64,000 bases of DNA from Melghirimyces profundicolus (GTDB lineage: Bacteria > Bacillota > Bacilli > Thermoactinomycetales > DSM-45169). The notes under the pieces are model-generated. The model made no database searches. It was not told the origin of the DNA and worked only from the letters and a program-made list of their open reading frames with translations. The position numbers were made by a program, and so were the translations under genes. Shown one piece after another: positions 7,212-15,200 of this stretch; the first letter of the stretch is position 1, and each line of letters starts with the position of its first letter. Where the stretch lies: assembly GCF_003054245.1 (NCBI RefSeq), contig NZ_QBKR01000001.1:243951-307950 (forward strand), in the 5' to 3' direction.

Positions 7212-8864
7212 ATGAAGCAGTGGAAGGATGAAGTACTGGAGCTGACCAAAGAACTGGTTCACCATCCCAGTGTCAACGGCACCATCGGGGAGAGGGACAT
7301 CGCTTACCGGATCTATGACTATTTCAAGGAGCTTAAGTATTTCAAGGAAAACCCCCACCATCTTCGTCTGGTGAAGACCCTCCGGGACGAGCGGGAACGT
7401 TACAACGTGCTTGCCCTGGTTAAAGGGGGGGATGCGGCTTACCGGGAAACGGTGATCCTGATGGGACACATGGACACCGTCGGAGTGGAGGACTTCGGGA
7501 AATGGAAGCGGTTGGCGTTTTCATCGGACGAATTGATGGAACGGTGGAAAGGGGCCAAGATTCCGGAGAAGGTCAAACGGGATCTGGAAAGCGGGGAATG
7601 GGCTTGCGGCCGGGGGTCCGTCGATATGAAGTCCGGGGTGGCTGCCAACATGGTGTTGACCCGTTATTTCACGGAGCACCCCGAAGAGCTGAAGGGAAAC
7701 CTCCTCTTTCTGTCCGAATGCGACGAGGAAGACAATTCCCACGGGATCCTCTCCGCTTTGTCGGATTTTCTCCATCTGGCCCGGGAAGAGGACCTTTCCT
7801 ACATCGCCGCCATCAACGCCGATTACACATCCCCCCGCTACGAGGGGGATCCCAATCGCTATGTTTACCTGGGGACCGTGGGAAAACTGCTGCCGGCCTT
7901 TTTCATCGCCGGAAAAGAGACCCACGTCGGTCAGGCTTTTGAAGGATTTGATCCCAACCTGGTGGCGTCGGAACTGACCCGGCGGCTGGATTACAATCCG
8001 GATTTCTGCGATGAAATGTACGGGGAGACGACGCTGCCTCCCGTTTCCCTCAAGCAGACGGATTTGAAGTTGCAATACGACGTTCAGACCCCGCTCTCCG
8101 CCTTTGTCTACTATAACTTCTTCGTTCACAGCTGGTCGCCCAAAGATGTGCTGGAGAAGTTGAAAAAAGTGGCTTGGGATGCGATGGACTCGGCCCGGAA
8201 ACAATACCAGAAGCGGTACGGGGAATATTGTGCACGAACGGGGGATCCGCACCAACCCCCGAACTGGGTTCCCCGGGTTTATACCTACGAGGAACTGTAC
8301 AATGAATGTGCGGAAAAGTACGGAAGCGAATTCGAAGAGAGTATGCGGCTGTTCGCCATGAATCTTCTGAACGAAGAGGAGTTGGACTTGAGGGACTACT
8401 GTCGCCGGATGACGGAGGAACTCTGGAGCTGGGACGAGGAAAAAACTCCCGCGGTCGTTCTTTTTTACGCTTCCATCTACATCCCCCGGATTGTCCTCAA
8501 TGAGGAGGAGGAACGGGATCAGCGATTGATCCAAGCCGTGGAACGGGCGGTGGAGTCCATCCAGCCCGACTGCCCACATCCGATTCGGGTTCGCAATTTC
8601 TTTCCCTACATTTCAGACATGAGCTTCGTGGCGATCAGCGATGACCAGGAAGGACTCGATTCTCTGGAAAAAAACATGCCCGCATGGGGCACCAAGCATC
8701 AGATGGATGTGGATGCCATACGGGCACTGGACGTTCCGGTGGTCAATATCGGTCCTTACGGTATGGATGCCCACAAACAGTGGGAACGGGTGGAGGTCCC
8801 CTATTCGATGGAGGTTGTCCCCAACCTGAATTACCAAGTGATCAAAAACCTGCTGGGTGCCTGA
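7212..8864 (+). CDS. rocB: RocB-like M20-family amidohydrolase
   Basis: A 550-residue protein of the M20 peptidase superfamily, close in length and motif order to B. subtilis RocB (566 aa), a protein of the arginine-utilisation regulon of uncertain reaction. Metal-site motifs are visible: MGHMDTVG (about residue 83), GRGSVDMKSGVAANM (about 135) and SECDEEDNSHG (about 175), with a late GPYGMDAHKQWERV His motif. ATG 7212 follows AAGGAGG by ten bases; a TTG two codons earlier is possible. No other roc genes are nearby, so a role in arginine breakdown is inference. Its stop is only four bases from the stop of the convergent pterin dehydratase gene. Confidence 0.82.
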   Translation: MKQWKDEVLELTKELVHHPSVNGTIGERDIAYRIYDYFKELKYFKENPHHLRLVKTLRDERERYNVLALVKGGDAAYRETVILMGHMDTVGVEDFGKWKRLAFSSDELMERWKGAKIPEKVKRDLESGEWACGRGSVDMKSGVAANMVLTRYFTEHPEELKGNLLFLSECDEEDNSHGILSALSDFLHLAREEDLSYIAAINADYTSPRYEGDPNRYVYLGTVGKLLPAFFIAGKETHVGQAFEGFDPNLVASELTRRLDYNPDFCDEMYGETTLPPVSLKQTDLKLQYDVQTPLSAFVYYNFFVHSWSPKDVLEKLKKVAWDAMDSARKQYQKRYGEYCARTGDPHQPPNWVPRVYTYEELYNECAEKYGSEFEESMRLFAMNLLNEEELDLRDYCRRMTEELWSWDEEKTPAVVLFYASIYIPRIVLNEEEERDQRLIQAVERAVESIQPDCPHPIRVRNFFPYISDMSFVAISDDQEGLDSLEKNMPAWGTKHQMDVDAIRALDVPVVNIGPYGMDAHKQWERVEVPYSMEVVPNLNYQVIKNLLGA

Positions 8865-8868
8865 ATGC

Positions 8869-9147
8869 TCACCCCGCCAGCTCTTCGATCGCAGCGGCGA
8901 GACGGAAGTCTTTATCGGTGATTCCGTCTTCGTCGTGGGTCTTGAGCAAAACGTCCACCCGGCCGTAAGTGAGCAAGAGATCCGGGTGGTGGTGATGTCG
9001 TTCGGCGGTTTCCGCCACCCGGTTCACAAACTCGATTCCGTCCATGTAGGAAGAAAAGCGGTAAGATTTCATCAGGATGCCGCTTTCTTCTCTCCAGCCG
9101 TCAAGCCCGATCAGGCGTTCTTGGATTTCTTCCGGGGACAGTTTCAT
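8869..9147 (-). CDS. 4a-hydroxytetrahydrobiopterin dehydratase
   Basis: A 92-residue protein of the pterin-4a-carbinolamine dehydratase family, full length. The catalytic signature is ETAERHHHHPDLLLTYGRVDVLLKTHD: consecutive histidines, HPD and the distal TxD region. The enzyme dehydrates 4a-hydroxypterins made by aromatic amino acid hydroxylases and may have a moonlighting role in molybdopterin or folate metabolism. ATG 9147 has AAAGGAGG nine bases upstream. No phenylalanine hydroxylase is near. It converges on the RocB-like gene without a visible terminator between. Confidence 0.93.
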   Translation of the reverse strand: MKLSPEEIQERLIGLDGWREESGILMKSYRFSSYMDGIEFVNRVAETAERHHHHPDLLLTYGRVDVLLKTHDEDGITDKDFRLAAAIEELAG

Positions 9148-9304
9148 CCCGAGGCCTCCTTTCCTGAAACTTCATTTCTTTATTCCCGGTGGATTCCGGA
9201 ATGAATCGCTGAAAACCAAGGTAACGTATGATTATGGATTGGGACAATATATTTAGGGTATAAGACGATATGCGGATTATGGGGGAAGGGTTGGTTTTGC
9301 AACG

Positions 9305-9970
9305 ATGGATGCACAATTCTGGATCGGCTTTGTCAACATCATCATACTGGACCTGGTATTGAGCGGGGACAACGCGGTGGTCATCGGAATGGCCGCCCGC
9401 AGACTGCCGGAAAAACAACGGAAACAGGCGATTGTTTGGGGGACCGCCGCCGCGGTCGCACTCCGTGTCACCCTCACTCTGATCGCAGTCTGGCTTTTGA
9501 AAGTTCCTCTTCTGAAGACCGTCGGAGGCCTTCTGCTTCTCTGGATCGCGCTGCAATTGCTGGCGGATGAAGAGGGAGAGGCGGAACTCAGTGTGGGTCA
9601 TGGGTTTAAATCGGCCATTAAGACCATCATCGTCGCCGATGTGGTGATGAGTTTGGACAATGTGCTGGCAGTGGCCGGAGCCGCTCACGGTAATTTTTGG
9701 CTGGTTCTGTTCGGGTTGGCCCTCAGCATCCCCATCCTGATGTGGGGCAGCAAAGTGGTGGCTTCGATCATGAACCGTCTCCCCTGGCTGGTCTATGTGG
9801 GTTCCGGAATATTGGCTTACACCGCCGGTCAGTTGATCGTGGAGGATCCCATCATTCACAACAGCATCATTCGGCAGGCGGAATTCCTGTCCTGGCTGAC
9901 ACCCGCCGCCCTGATCATTCTCGTCCTGTTCATAGGACGTGTGTGGAAAGAGCGCCGGTCCAACCCCTGA
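9305..9970 (+). CDS. TerC-family membrane protein (YjbE type)
   Basis: A 221-residue integral membrane protein with about seven transmembrane segments. Two TerC signatures contain paired acidic residues within membrane helices: LDLVLSGDNAVVIGMA (residues 15-30) and VADVVMSLDNVLAVAGAA (about 111-128). TerC/YceF/YkoY/YjbE proteins export Mn2+ or help load exoenzymes with metal at the Sec translocon. ATG 9305 is the first in-frame ATG; the GGAAGG ribosome-binding site is rather far (about 14 bases). The upstream 150 bp show no recognisable yybP-ykoY manganese riboswitch, although related genes often have one. Confidence 0.88.
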   Translation: MDAQFWIGFVNIIILDLVLSGDNAVVIGMAARRLPEKQRKQAIVWGTAAAVALRVTLTLIAVWLLKVPLLKTVGGLLLLWIALQLLADEEGEAELSVGHGFKSAIKTIIVADVVMSLDNVLAVAGAAHGNFWLVLFGLALSIPILMWGSKVVASIMNRLPWLVYVGSGILAYTAGQLIVEDPIIHNSIIRQAEFLSWLTPAALIILVLFIGRVWKERRSNP

Positions 9971-10023
9971 ATCCATTCATGCCCATGCCGGCGGGCTTGG
10001 CGCCCGAAGGAAGTGCCCTGGCC

Positions 10024-10239
10024 GGAAGCGTTGTGATTTCATGTTCGTTTCGAAAAAAGGGGAAGCGTTTACCCAAAATAGCGCTTTGCTGTCCTGCCCA
10101 GCGGAGCGGACCTTGCAACCCTCTCTGCAGACAGCATAGCGAGACCGGGGAGCGCAAGCGACCCGGGCGCGACTTGTGCTCTGAGTGCAGCCGGAGCGGC
10201 TTGGGTAAATGCTGCCGCTCACTTTTTCACAACGCTTCC
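10024..10239 (+). repeat. type I dispersed repeat, copy C
   Basis: A 216-bp element bounded by perfect 13-bp terminal inverted repeats, GGAAGCGTTGTGA at the left and TCACAACGCTTCC at the right. Inside are a subterminal pair (GAAGCGTTTACCC and GGGTAAATGCTGC), the CTGTCCTGCCCAGCGGA block and one 53-bp unit. It is non-coding and sits between the TerC-like gene and the YkoP-like gene. Confidence 0.9.
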
Positions 10240-10309
10240 AGGGGTGCCGTATGTCAGCCCCCTCCCTGAGGAATACTAACATCGTTTTTCAGGGAAAGGA
10301 GGGGTGGGT

Positions 10310-10903
10310 GTGGCAACGGGTACCTTTCTCGCAGCTTGGCGGTGGGTCGATAAATTTTACTGTCGGGCCATCCGGTTGCAGAACGTGGATCGGTCGGATG
10401 AGAACCTGTTTCGCATCGTGGTGAAACCGTATCGTGGGGAACCTTTGGTGACCCGGGACGGGATCGTTCTGAAAAAAGGGGATTGGTACGCCAAACTGCA
10501 TCTGCACAATTTCCGGATCGCACAGCTGCTGGCCGCCAACGCCAAAAATAACCAAGGCGGAAACGGTATCTGGAATGAGCTGATCGTGCTCCGGCGGATT
10601 GTCCGTTCTTTTCCGGCCTTGGCACGATATCTGGAAAACCATGCCCGGGGATCGGAAATCCGCATTCTCTTGGGTACCACCTTTTTGCATCGGGGTTCGG
10701 AAAGGCTGGGGTTTGATGTCAGAGATCTCCCAAGCGCCTGGCAGATGCGGCTGAAGTCGTTCTTGCTTCAATTCATCCTGTTTTGTTGTCAGCCCGAGGG
10801 CTGGAAACGCCTTCTGAATCAGCAGAATCAAATGATCCCCAAACGGGTATTCATTTCAAAGGAGCAATTTCACCATCGATATCAACAGGCGGGGTCGAAA
10901 TGA
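10310..10903 (+). CDS. YkoP-like protein
   Basis: A 197-residue soluble protein that I match to YkoP of B. subtilis from its context and the N-terminal pattern WxWVDKFYCRAIRLxxVDRxxxNLFRIVVKxYRG. B. subtilis ykoN-ykoP-ykoQ encode a glycosyltransferase, an uncharacterised protein and a metallophosphoesterase expressed in the forespore; here the same three types are adjacent in a different order. GTG 10310 follows AAAGGAGG by seven bases; GTG 10304 is an alternative. The stop overlaps the next start (ATGA). The biochemical role is unknown. Confidence 0.65.
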   Translation: MATGTFLAAWRWVDKFYCRAIRLQNVDRSDENLFRIVVKPYRGEPLVTRDGIVLKKGDWYAKLHLHNFRIAQLLAANAKNNQGGNGIWNELIVLRRIVRSFPALARYLENHARGSEIRILLGTTFLHRGSERLGFDVRDLPSAWQMRLKSFLLQFILFCCQPEGWKRLLNQQNQMIPKRVFISKEQFHHRYQQAGSK

Positions 10904-12018
10904 TGGATAAAGTACTCGTGATCACCGAAACGATCGGAGGAAGCGGACACTTTCAGGCGGCCCGGGCCATCCGCAAAGGGTTGAGCCGGGTGGAGCCGGG
11001 ACTGGATGTTCAAATCTCCTGCGGCCTGTCTCATTTCAGCCGCAATTTGGAAGGTCTGGTCCGAAAAGTTTACCTCAACACGCTTCAGTACGCCCCCGGA
11101 TTATGGGGAGCGGCTTACAGCAAAGAAAAGGAATTCAGCGAGACCTTCCGCTCATCTGTCTCCCGGATGTTATACCGCAAGATGGAAGGTCTGCTGAACC
11201 AGACCCGCCCCCGTGTGGTCGTCGCCACTCACGCCTTTTGTCTGGGGGCCATGGCGGAAGCCAAAGAGCGTTCCGGGGGTGCCTTTCGTCTCGGAGCGGC
11301 GATCACGGACTTTGATGTCAACGGTTTCTGGGTTCATCCCGCCGTCGATTTTTACTTGGTCGCCCATGAAAACGTTGCAGAAAAACTGATCCACGAACAT
11401 GAAGTGTCGGACGAACGGATTTACCGAACGGGAATCCCGATTGATCCGGCCTTCTCCGACCCTCTCCCCCAGGGAAGACCGTGCCGTCGGGAAATGGGGC
11501 TGGACCCGGACCTCTTCACGGTATTGGTGATGGGTGGAGGGGTTGGGCTGGGGCCGTTGGAGCAAGCCATCGCTCAATTCCGGAAAGATATGCCGGAAGT
11601 TCAGTTGGTGGTGGTGACCGGAAAGAACCGGGATCTTTTGAATCGTTTGGAGGCCCGGTTCCAACAAGACAGGAAGGTGCACCTTTTCGGGTATGTCAAC
11701 GGAATGCGGGACTGGATGCGGGTTTCCGACCTGATCGTCACCAAACCCGGGGGGCTGACCAGTTCGGAAGCTCTTGCCACGGGACTTCCCATCCTGATCT
11801 GTCAGCCGATCCCCGGCCAGGAAGAACGGAACAGCCGCTTCCTGACCCGTCAGCGGGTGGCTCTTCGCCAGGATCATCCCAAAGCCATTCCCCGGCATAT
11901 CCATCCATTGATGCAAGCCACCGAACGGTGGGAGGCCATGCGGGAACGGGCCCTTTGCCTGGGGCGTCCCCGTTCCTCCCTGGATGCCGCCGAAATTATC
12001 ATGGACCATATCCAATGA
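10900..12018 (+). CDS. MGDG-synthase-type glycosyltransferase (YkoN-like)
   Basis: A 372-residue GT-B fold protein. The N-terminal half matches the MGDG synthase/UgtP acceptor domain (VLVITETIGGSGHFQAARAI, then VVATHAFCLGAMAE), and the C-terminal half has the sugar-nucleotide site VTKPGGLTSSEALATGLPILICQPIPGQEERN typical of MurG/UgtP-like enzymes. It probably transfers a hexose to a lipid such as diacylglycerol. ATG 10900 overlaps the stop of the YkoP-like gene, so the two form one transcription unit. The downstream convergent gene is YkoQ-like. Sugar and lipid specificity cannot be read. Confidence 0.85.
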   Translation: MMDKVLVITETIGGSGHFQAARAIRKGLSRVEPGLDVQISCGLSHFSRNLEGLVRKVYLNTLQYAPGLWGAAYSKEKEFSETFRSSVSRMLYRKMEGLLNQTRPRVVVATHAFCLGAMAEAKERSGGAFRLGAAITDFDVNGFWVHPAVDFYLVAHENVAEKLIHEHEVSDERIYRTGIPIDPAFSDPLPQGRPCRREMGLDPDLFTVLVMGGGVGLGPLEQAIAQFRKDMPEVQLVVVTGKNRDLLNRLEARFQQDRKVHLFGYVNGMRDWMRVSDLIVTKPGGLTSSEALATGLPILICQPIPGQEERNSRFLTRQRVALRQDHPKAIPRHIHPLMQATERWEAMRERALCLGRPRSSLDAAEIIMDHIQ

Positions 12019-12054
12019 AAGACCGATCGCATCATGCGATCGGTCTTTCATTGG
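12012..12054. terminator. bidirectional terminator
   Basis: A long perfect inverted repeat (CCAATGAAAGACCGATCGCA pairing with its complement) lies between convergent genes; T-rich GGTCTTTCATTGG ends occur on both strands. Confidence 0.85.
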
Positions 12055-12061
12055 CTCCCTT

Positions 12062-12892
12062 TTATACCTTAACCGACGGGCCGCCGCCGATGCTGTGGAA
12101 GGTGATCTCGGGGCGGGAACGGAGCCGCATGTTAAAGGCTGTCTGCCCCAACCCGTCACTGATGTAGAAGGCGCGGTCCTCATGGTAGTGAAGACCGCTG
12201 ATGATGTTCTTGGTGGGGAGTTTGCCCATTTTCTTCAGGTGATAAGGTTTGGGCCAGTGAATCTGTCCCCCGTGGAAATGGCCGGACAGCAGGTAATCAA
12301 AGTGGTGGTCCATTTCCAACACGATTTCCGGGTCGTGAGTCAGAACCAGGTTGATTCCGTCCTCCAACCCTTCAAAGGCTTGATCGGCATCACTGCGGCC
12401 CGTGTAATGATCATCGATTCCGATGATGTTCAAGGTATGATCTCCCATCGGAATACGAACATGCTCGTTTTTCAGAACCACACATCCCCGCTTTTCCATT
12501 TCTTTTTGCAGATGCGGCAGCTGGTCCGCGATTACATAGTCGTGGTTGCCGAAAACGGCATACATTCCGTAACGGGGCTTCAGTTCTTTTAACATATCCA
12601 TATAGTGGAGAAATCGCCCGATCATCGGTTGGGTATCCAGATAATCCCCGGTCAGGGCGATCAGGTCGATCGGTTCCCCCTTCACTTGTTCAAGAAGGGC
12701 TTCCGGGGTGATGGACAGCTTTTCCATGTGAAGATCGGACAAATGTAAAATACGAAGTCCTTGAGAATCCAGTGGATGAGAGACCTTGATGTCAATGCGC
12801 TTCACCAGGGGGCGGAAGGTGTTCCACCGGGCAATGGCCCAGATGGCCAACAAGGCCCCGGCCAATGCGAGTAAAATCCAAGAATATATCAT
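12062..12892 (-). CDS. metallophosphoesterase (YkoQ-like)
   Basis: A 276-residue protein with one N-terminal membrane segment (about residues 2-20) and a calcineurin-like phosphoesterase domain. The five metal-site blocks are visible in order: LHLSDLHMEKL, LTGDYLDT, VFGNHDYV, LTHDPE and LSGHFHGGQIHWPKP. ATG 12892 is preceded by AGGTGGTGAG. It belongs to the membrane-anchored YkoQ/YaeI branch; in some YaeI/LpxG-type relatives the substrate is a lipid pyrophosphate. Its neighbour relation with the YkoP- and YkoN-like genes suggests a shared sporulation role. Confidence 0.88.
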   Translation of the reverse strand: MIYSWILLALAGALLAIWAIARWNTFRPLVKRIDIKVSHPLDSQGLRILHLSDLHMEKLSITPEALLEQVKGEPIDLIALTGDYLDTQPMIGRFLHYMDMLKELKPRYGMYAVFGNHDYVIADQLPHLQKEMEKRGCVVLKNEHVRIPMGDHTLNIIGIDDHYTGRSDADQAFEGLEDGINLVLTHDPEIVLEMDHHFDYLLSGHFHGGQIHWPKPYHLKKMGKLPTKNIISGLHYHEDRAFYISDGLGQTAFNMRLRSRPEITFHSIGGGPSVKV

Positions 12893-13016
12893 GTTCTCAC
12901 CACCTATCCAATCAAACAAGTACAACCATATACGTACAACATGGTAAATCATTTGGTCTGGAAAGTCGAGGTTCGATGACATGAAAAAACCTTGGAAGGA
13001 TACCAAGGTTTTCCGG

Positions 13017-13091
13017 TGGCTGGGGAGGCAGGATTCGAACCTGCGCGTTACGGAGTCAAAGTCCGTTGCCTTACCACTTGGCTACTCCCCA
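13017..13091 (-). tRNA. tRNA-Gln (TTG)
   Basis: The minus strand folds as a full cloverleaf with acceptor TGGGGAG/CTCCCCA, D-loop AGTGGTAA, anticodon loop CTTTGAC (anticodon TTG), T-loop TTCGAAT, discriminator G and encoded CCA. Confidence 0.95.
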
Positions 13092-13124
13092 TTGAACGAT
13101 GGAGTTGTGACAGTACAGTAAGGG

Positions 13125-13187
13125 TTGGGGAGGCAGGATTCGAACCTGCTACACCGGCCCGGTGGTTTACCATCGGCGTCTCCCCAA
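13125..13187 (-). pseudogene. 63-nt tRNA-like sequence related to tRNA-Gln
   Basis: It lies 33 bp upstream (in transcription) of tRNA-Gln and has the same acceptor stem and an identical T-arm (GCAGG TTCGAAT CCTGC, then CTCCCCA). Only 30 nt join acceptor and T-arm, compared with 40 in tRNA-Gln. There is no normal D-arm or 7-nt anticodon loop; CACC-GGGCC-GGTG is the only visible middle hairpin. CCA is not encoded. It may be a relic or a small tRNA-like RNA. Confidence 0.65.
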
Positions 13188-13261
13188 TGTTTTTTACGTC
13201 CCTTAATATGTCACAAGCAGCCGGCCTTTATGCGGGAAAAGCAACTCGATTGTGTCTCCGA

Positions 13262-13770
13262 TGACGCCTGCAGGGATGTATGCACTGTCCGCTCCGTCCC
13301 CTTCGGGTTCAAACGAGTATTCATAAAGAAAGACAAAGTGGCCGCTAGACGGTTCGGCCCTCCGGAAAATCCGCTGAGTGGTCGGTGCAAAGCGTCACCC
13401 GGAGCGATCGCAACGTTGGCACAACTTATGCACTGTGAGTGCATAGCGAGACCGGGAGGATAGCGACCCCGGCGGACTTGTACTCTGTGAGTGCATAGCG
13501 AGACCGGGAGCAAAGTGACCCCGGCGAGACTTGTACTCTGTGAGTGCATAGCGAGACCGGGAGCAAAGTGACCCCGGCGAGACTTGTACTCTGTGAGTGC
13601 ATAGCGAGACCGGGAGCAAAGCGACCCCGGCGAGACTTGTACTCTGTGAGTGCATAGCGAGACCGGGAGCAAAGCGACCCCGGCGAGACTTGTACTCTGT
13701 GAGTGCAAAGGGCGCTACGCCGGAAATCAGTCCCCAGCTACGTTCAACGATTTACCAGACACATCCTGAT
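13262..13770 (+). repeat. type II dispersed repeat, copy D, with tandem 53-bp array
   Basis: The core is a tandem array: unit starts (GCATAGCGAGACCGGG) fall at 13441, 13493, 13546, 13599 and 13652, with a final partial start at 13705. Spacing is 53 bp apart from a 52-bp first step. Left of the array are diverged blocks shared with copy B (4405-4657); right of it is GTGCAAAGGGCGCTACGCCGG and the tail also seen at 131-200. Reading frames through it give repetitive peptides with no known domain and a stop-poor, MHSQSTS-like repeat, so I treat it as non-coding. About 950 bp between the tRNAs and the channel gene hold nothing else convincing. Confidence 0.85.
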
Positions 13771-14154
13771 CCGATGCTGTTCCGCAGTATGTCGTATTGG
13801 GGCACCTATGGGGGAAAGTTACTACACATGGACCGGTTGTGAGAGGGAGACTCCTTTTCTGCAACTTTGGTTTTACGGTATGCCGAAGTGCCGGATAAGG
13901 TATGGTCGCCTGTCGGGTCGGTCGGTCCATATGAGGTAAGGGCTCACCCCCTCCATTGTTTGCTTTCTCTTCACATGACATGGAAATTTAGAACGATTAG
14001 AATGAAATACGGTGCAAGAGTGGATCGGTTTTGGATCCCGGCGGCAGAACCGAGGATAAATTCGGGGTCGTCCGAATAACCATTGAAAAGTGGTTTCAGG
14101 GAGCCGTTCCGGCTCTCTATTACGGTGGAAACCGGGACGGAAAGGAGTTGGGTG

Positions 14155-14931
14155 ATGTCTAAAATCGCCAAGCATTGGGTAGAGCAAACGTGGTTTACGG
14201 GATTTTTCTTCTTTTTGATCCTGATGAATGCCGTTGTGGTGGGATTGGAGACGTATCCAGGGATTTACCGGAATTATGCGCCCCACTTTTTCGTCGCGGA
14301 CCGGCTTTTGCTGTGGTTGTTTACGCTGGAATTATTGATCCGATTCTTGGGATCGCGTTCTCTCAAGGATTACATGAAGGATCCTTGGAACCTGTTTGAT
14401 CTGGTGATCATTCTCAGCGGCCATCTCTTCTCGGGCATGCAGTTTGTTACCGTATTACGTGTCCTCCGTGTGTTGCGGGTGTTGCGGGCGGTCTCCGTGA
14501 TTCCTTCCCTTCGCCGGCTGGTAGAGGCGTTGTTGATCACCATTCCCCAGATGGGAAACATCCTTTTGCTCCTGAGCATTGTGTTTTATGTCTTTGCCGT
14601 GATCGGAACGTTATTGTTTCGTGATATCGCTCCCCAGTATTTCGGTTCGCTTCACGTGACCGTTCTCACCCTGTTTCAAGTCGTCACTCTGGAATCCTGG
14701 GCCAGCGGAGTTATGTATCCGGTGTTGGAGCAAGCTCCCTGGGCCTGGGTCTATTTCGTATCCTTCATCCTGGTGGGGACCTTCATTGTGCTGAACCTGT
14801 TTGTGGGTGTGATCGTGAGCAAGGTGGAAGAAGTGGATGCCATGTCCAAGGAGGAAGAAGACTGGAGAGAGGAATTGAAGTGGTTGCGGGAGCAGATGGA
14901 AGAAATCAATCGAAAGCTCGATCGCCGATGA
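14155..14931 (+). CDS. single-domain voltage-gated sodium channel (NaChBac type)
   Basis: A 258-residue protein with six transmembrane helices. S4 is unmistakable: four arginines at every third position in LRVLRVLRVLRAVSVIPSLRR. The pore loop contains TLESWASG, the sodium selectivity filter of the NaChBac/NavBac family of homotetrameric bacterial channels. The C-terminus (about residues 225-258) is an acidic, heptad-like coiled coil (EEVDAMSKEEEDWREELKWLREQ), as in known NavBac C-terminal bundles. ATG 14155 follows AAAGGAG by about seven bases. It is monocistronic and flanked upstream by the repeat array. In alkaliphilic Bacillus these channels serve motility and pH homeostasis; the role here is unknown. 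Confidence 0.95.
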   Translation: MSKIAKHWVEQTWFTGFFFFLILMNAVVVGLETYPGIYRNYAPHFFVADRLLLWLFTLELLIRFLGSRSLKDYMKDPWNLFDLVIILSGHLFSGMQFVTVLRVLRVLRVLRAVSVIPSLRRLVEALLITIPQMGNILLLLSIVFYVFAVIGTLLFRDIAPQYFGSLHVTVLTLFQVVTLESWASGVMYPVLEQAPWAWVYFVSFILVGTFIVLNLFVGVIVSKVEEVDAMSKEEEDWREELKWLREQMEEINRKLDRR

Positions 14932-15200
14932 ACGCCGTCATGGCTGACCGCCGGGGGCGGGATTTGTTACAGAAATCCGACTGCCGGATTTGTTTCGCGC
15001 CGCATTCCCTTTGTGGTCAGGGGAAGCGGCGTTATTGCATTGAATGGCTGACGATGGGGTGAAGTACAGCCGGGTTCGACTTTCATGCGGATGGATACTT
15101 TTCAAATAAAACGAAAAGTTTGAAAGAAAAGGAAGGGACATGTCGTCCTATGTCGAATATTGAGATTGAAAAATAAATTCTGCCAATGAGGTGGTGGTCG

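Noticed and set aside
9148..9304. yybP-ykoY manganese riboswitch upstream of the TerC-like gene
   Set aside because: The expected conserved bulge sequences and terminator hairpin are not seen.
13211..13708. 165-codon minus-strand frame encoding a repetitive peptide
   Set aside because: It is the translation of the 53-bp array. A repeat of 53 bp changes frame each unit, and similar frames appear in every copy; there is no ribosome-binding site.
15090..15200. ComK boxes upstream of comGA
   Set aside because: A CTTTTC/GAAAAG inverted repeat is present, but the AAAA-N5-TTTT pairs with proper spacing are not.
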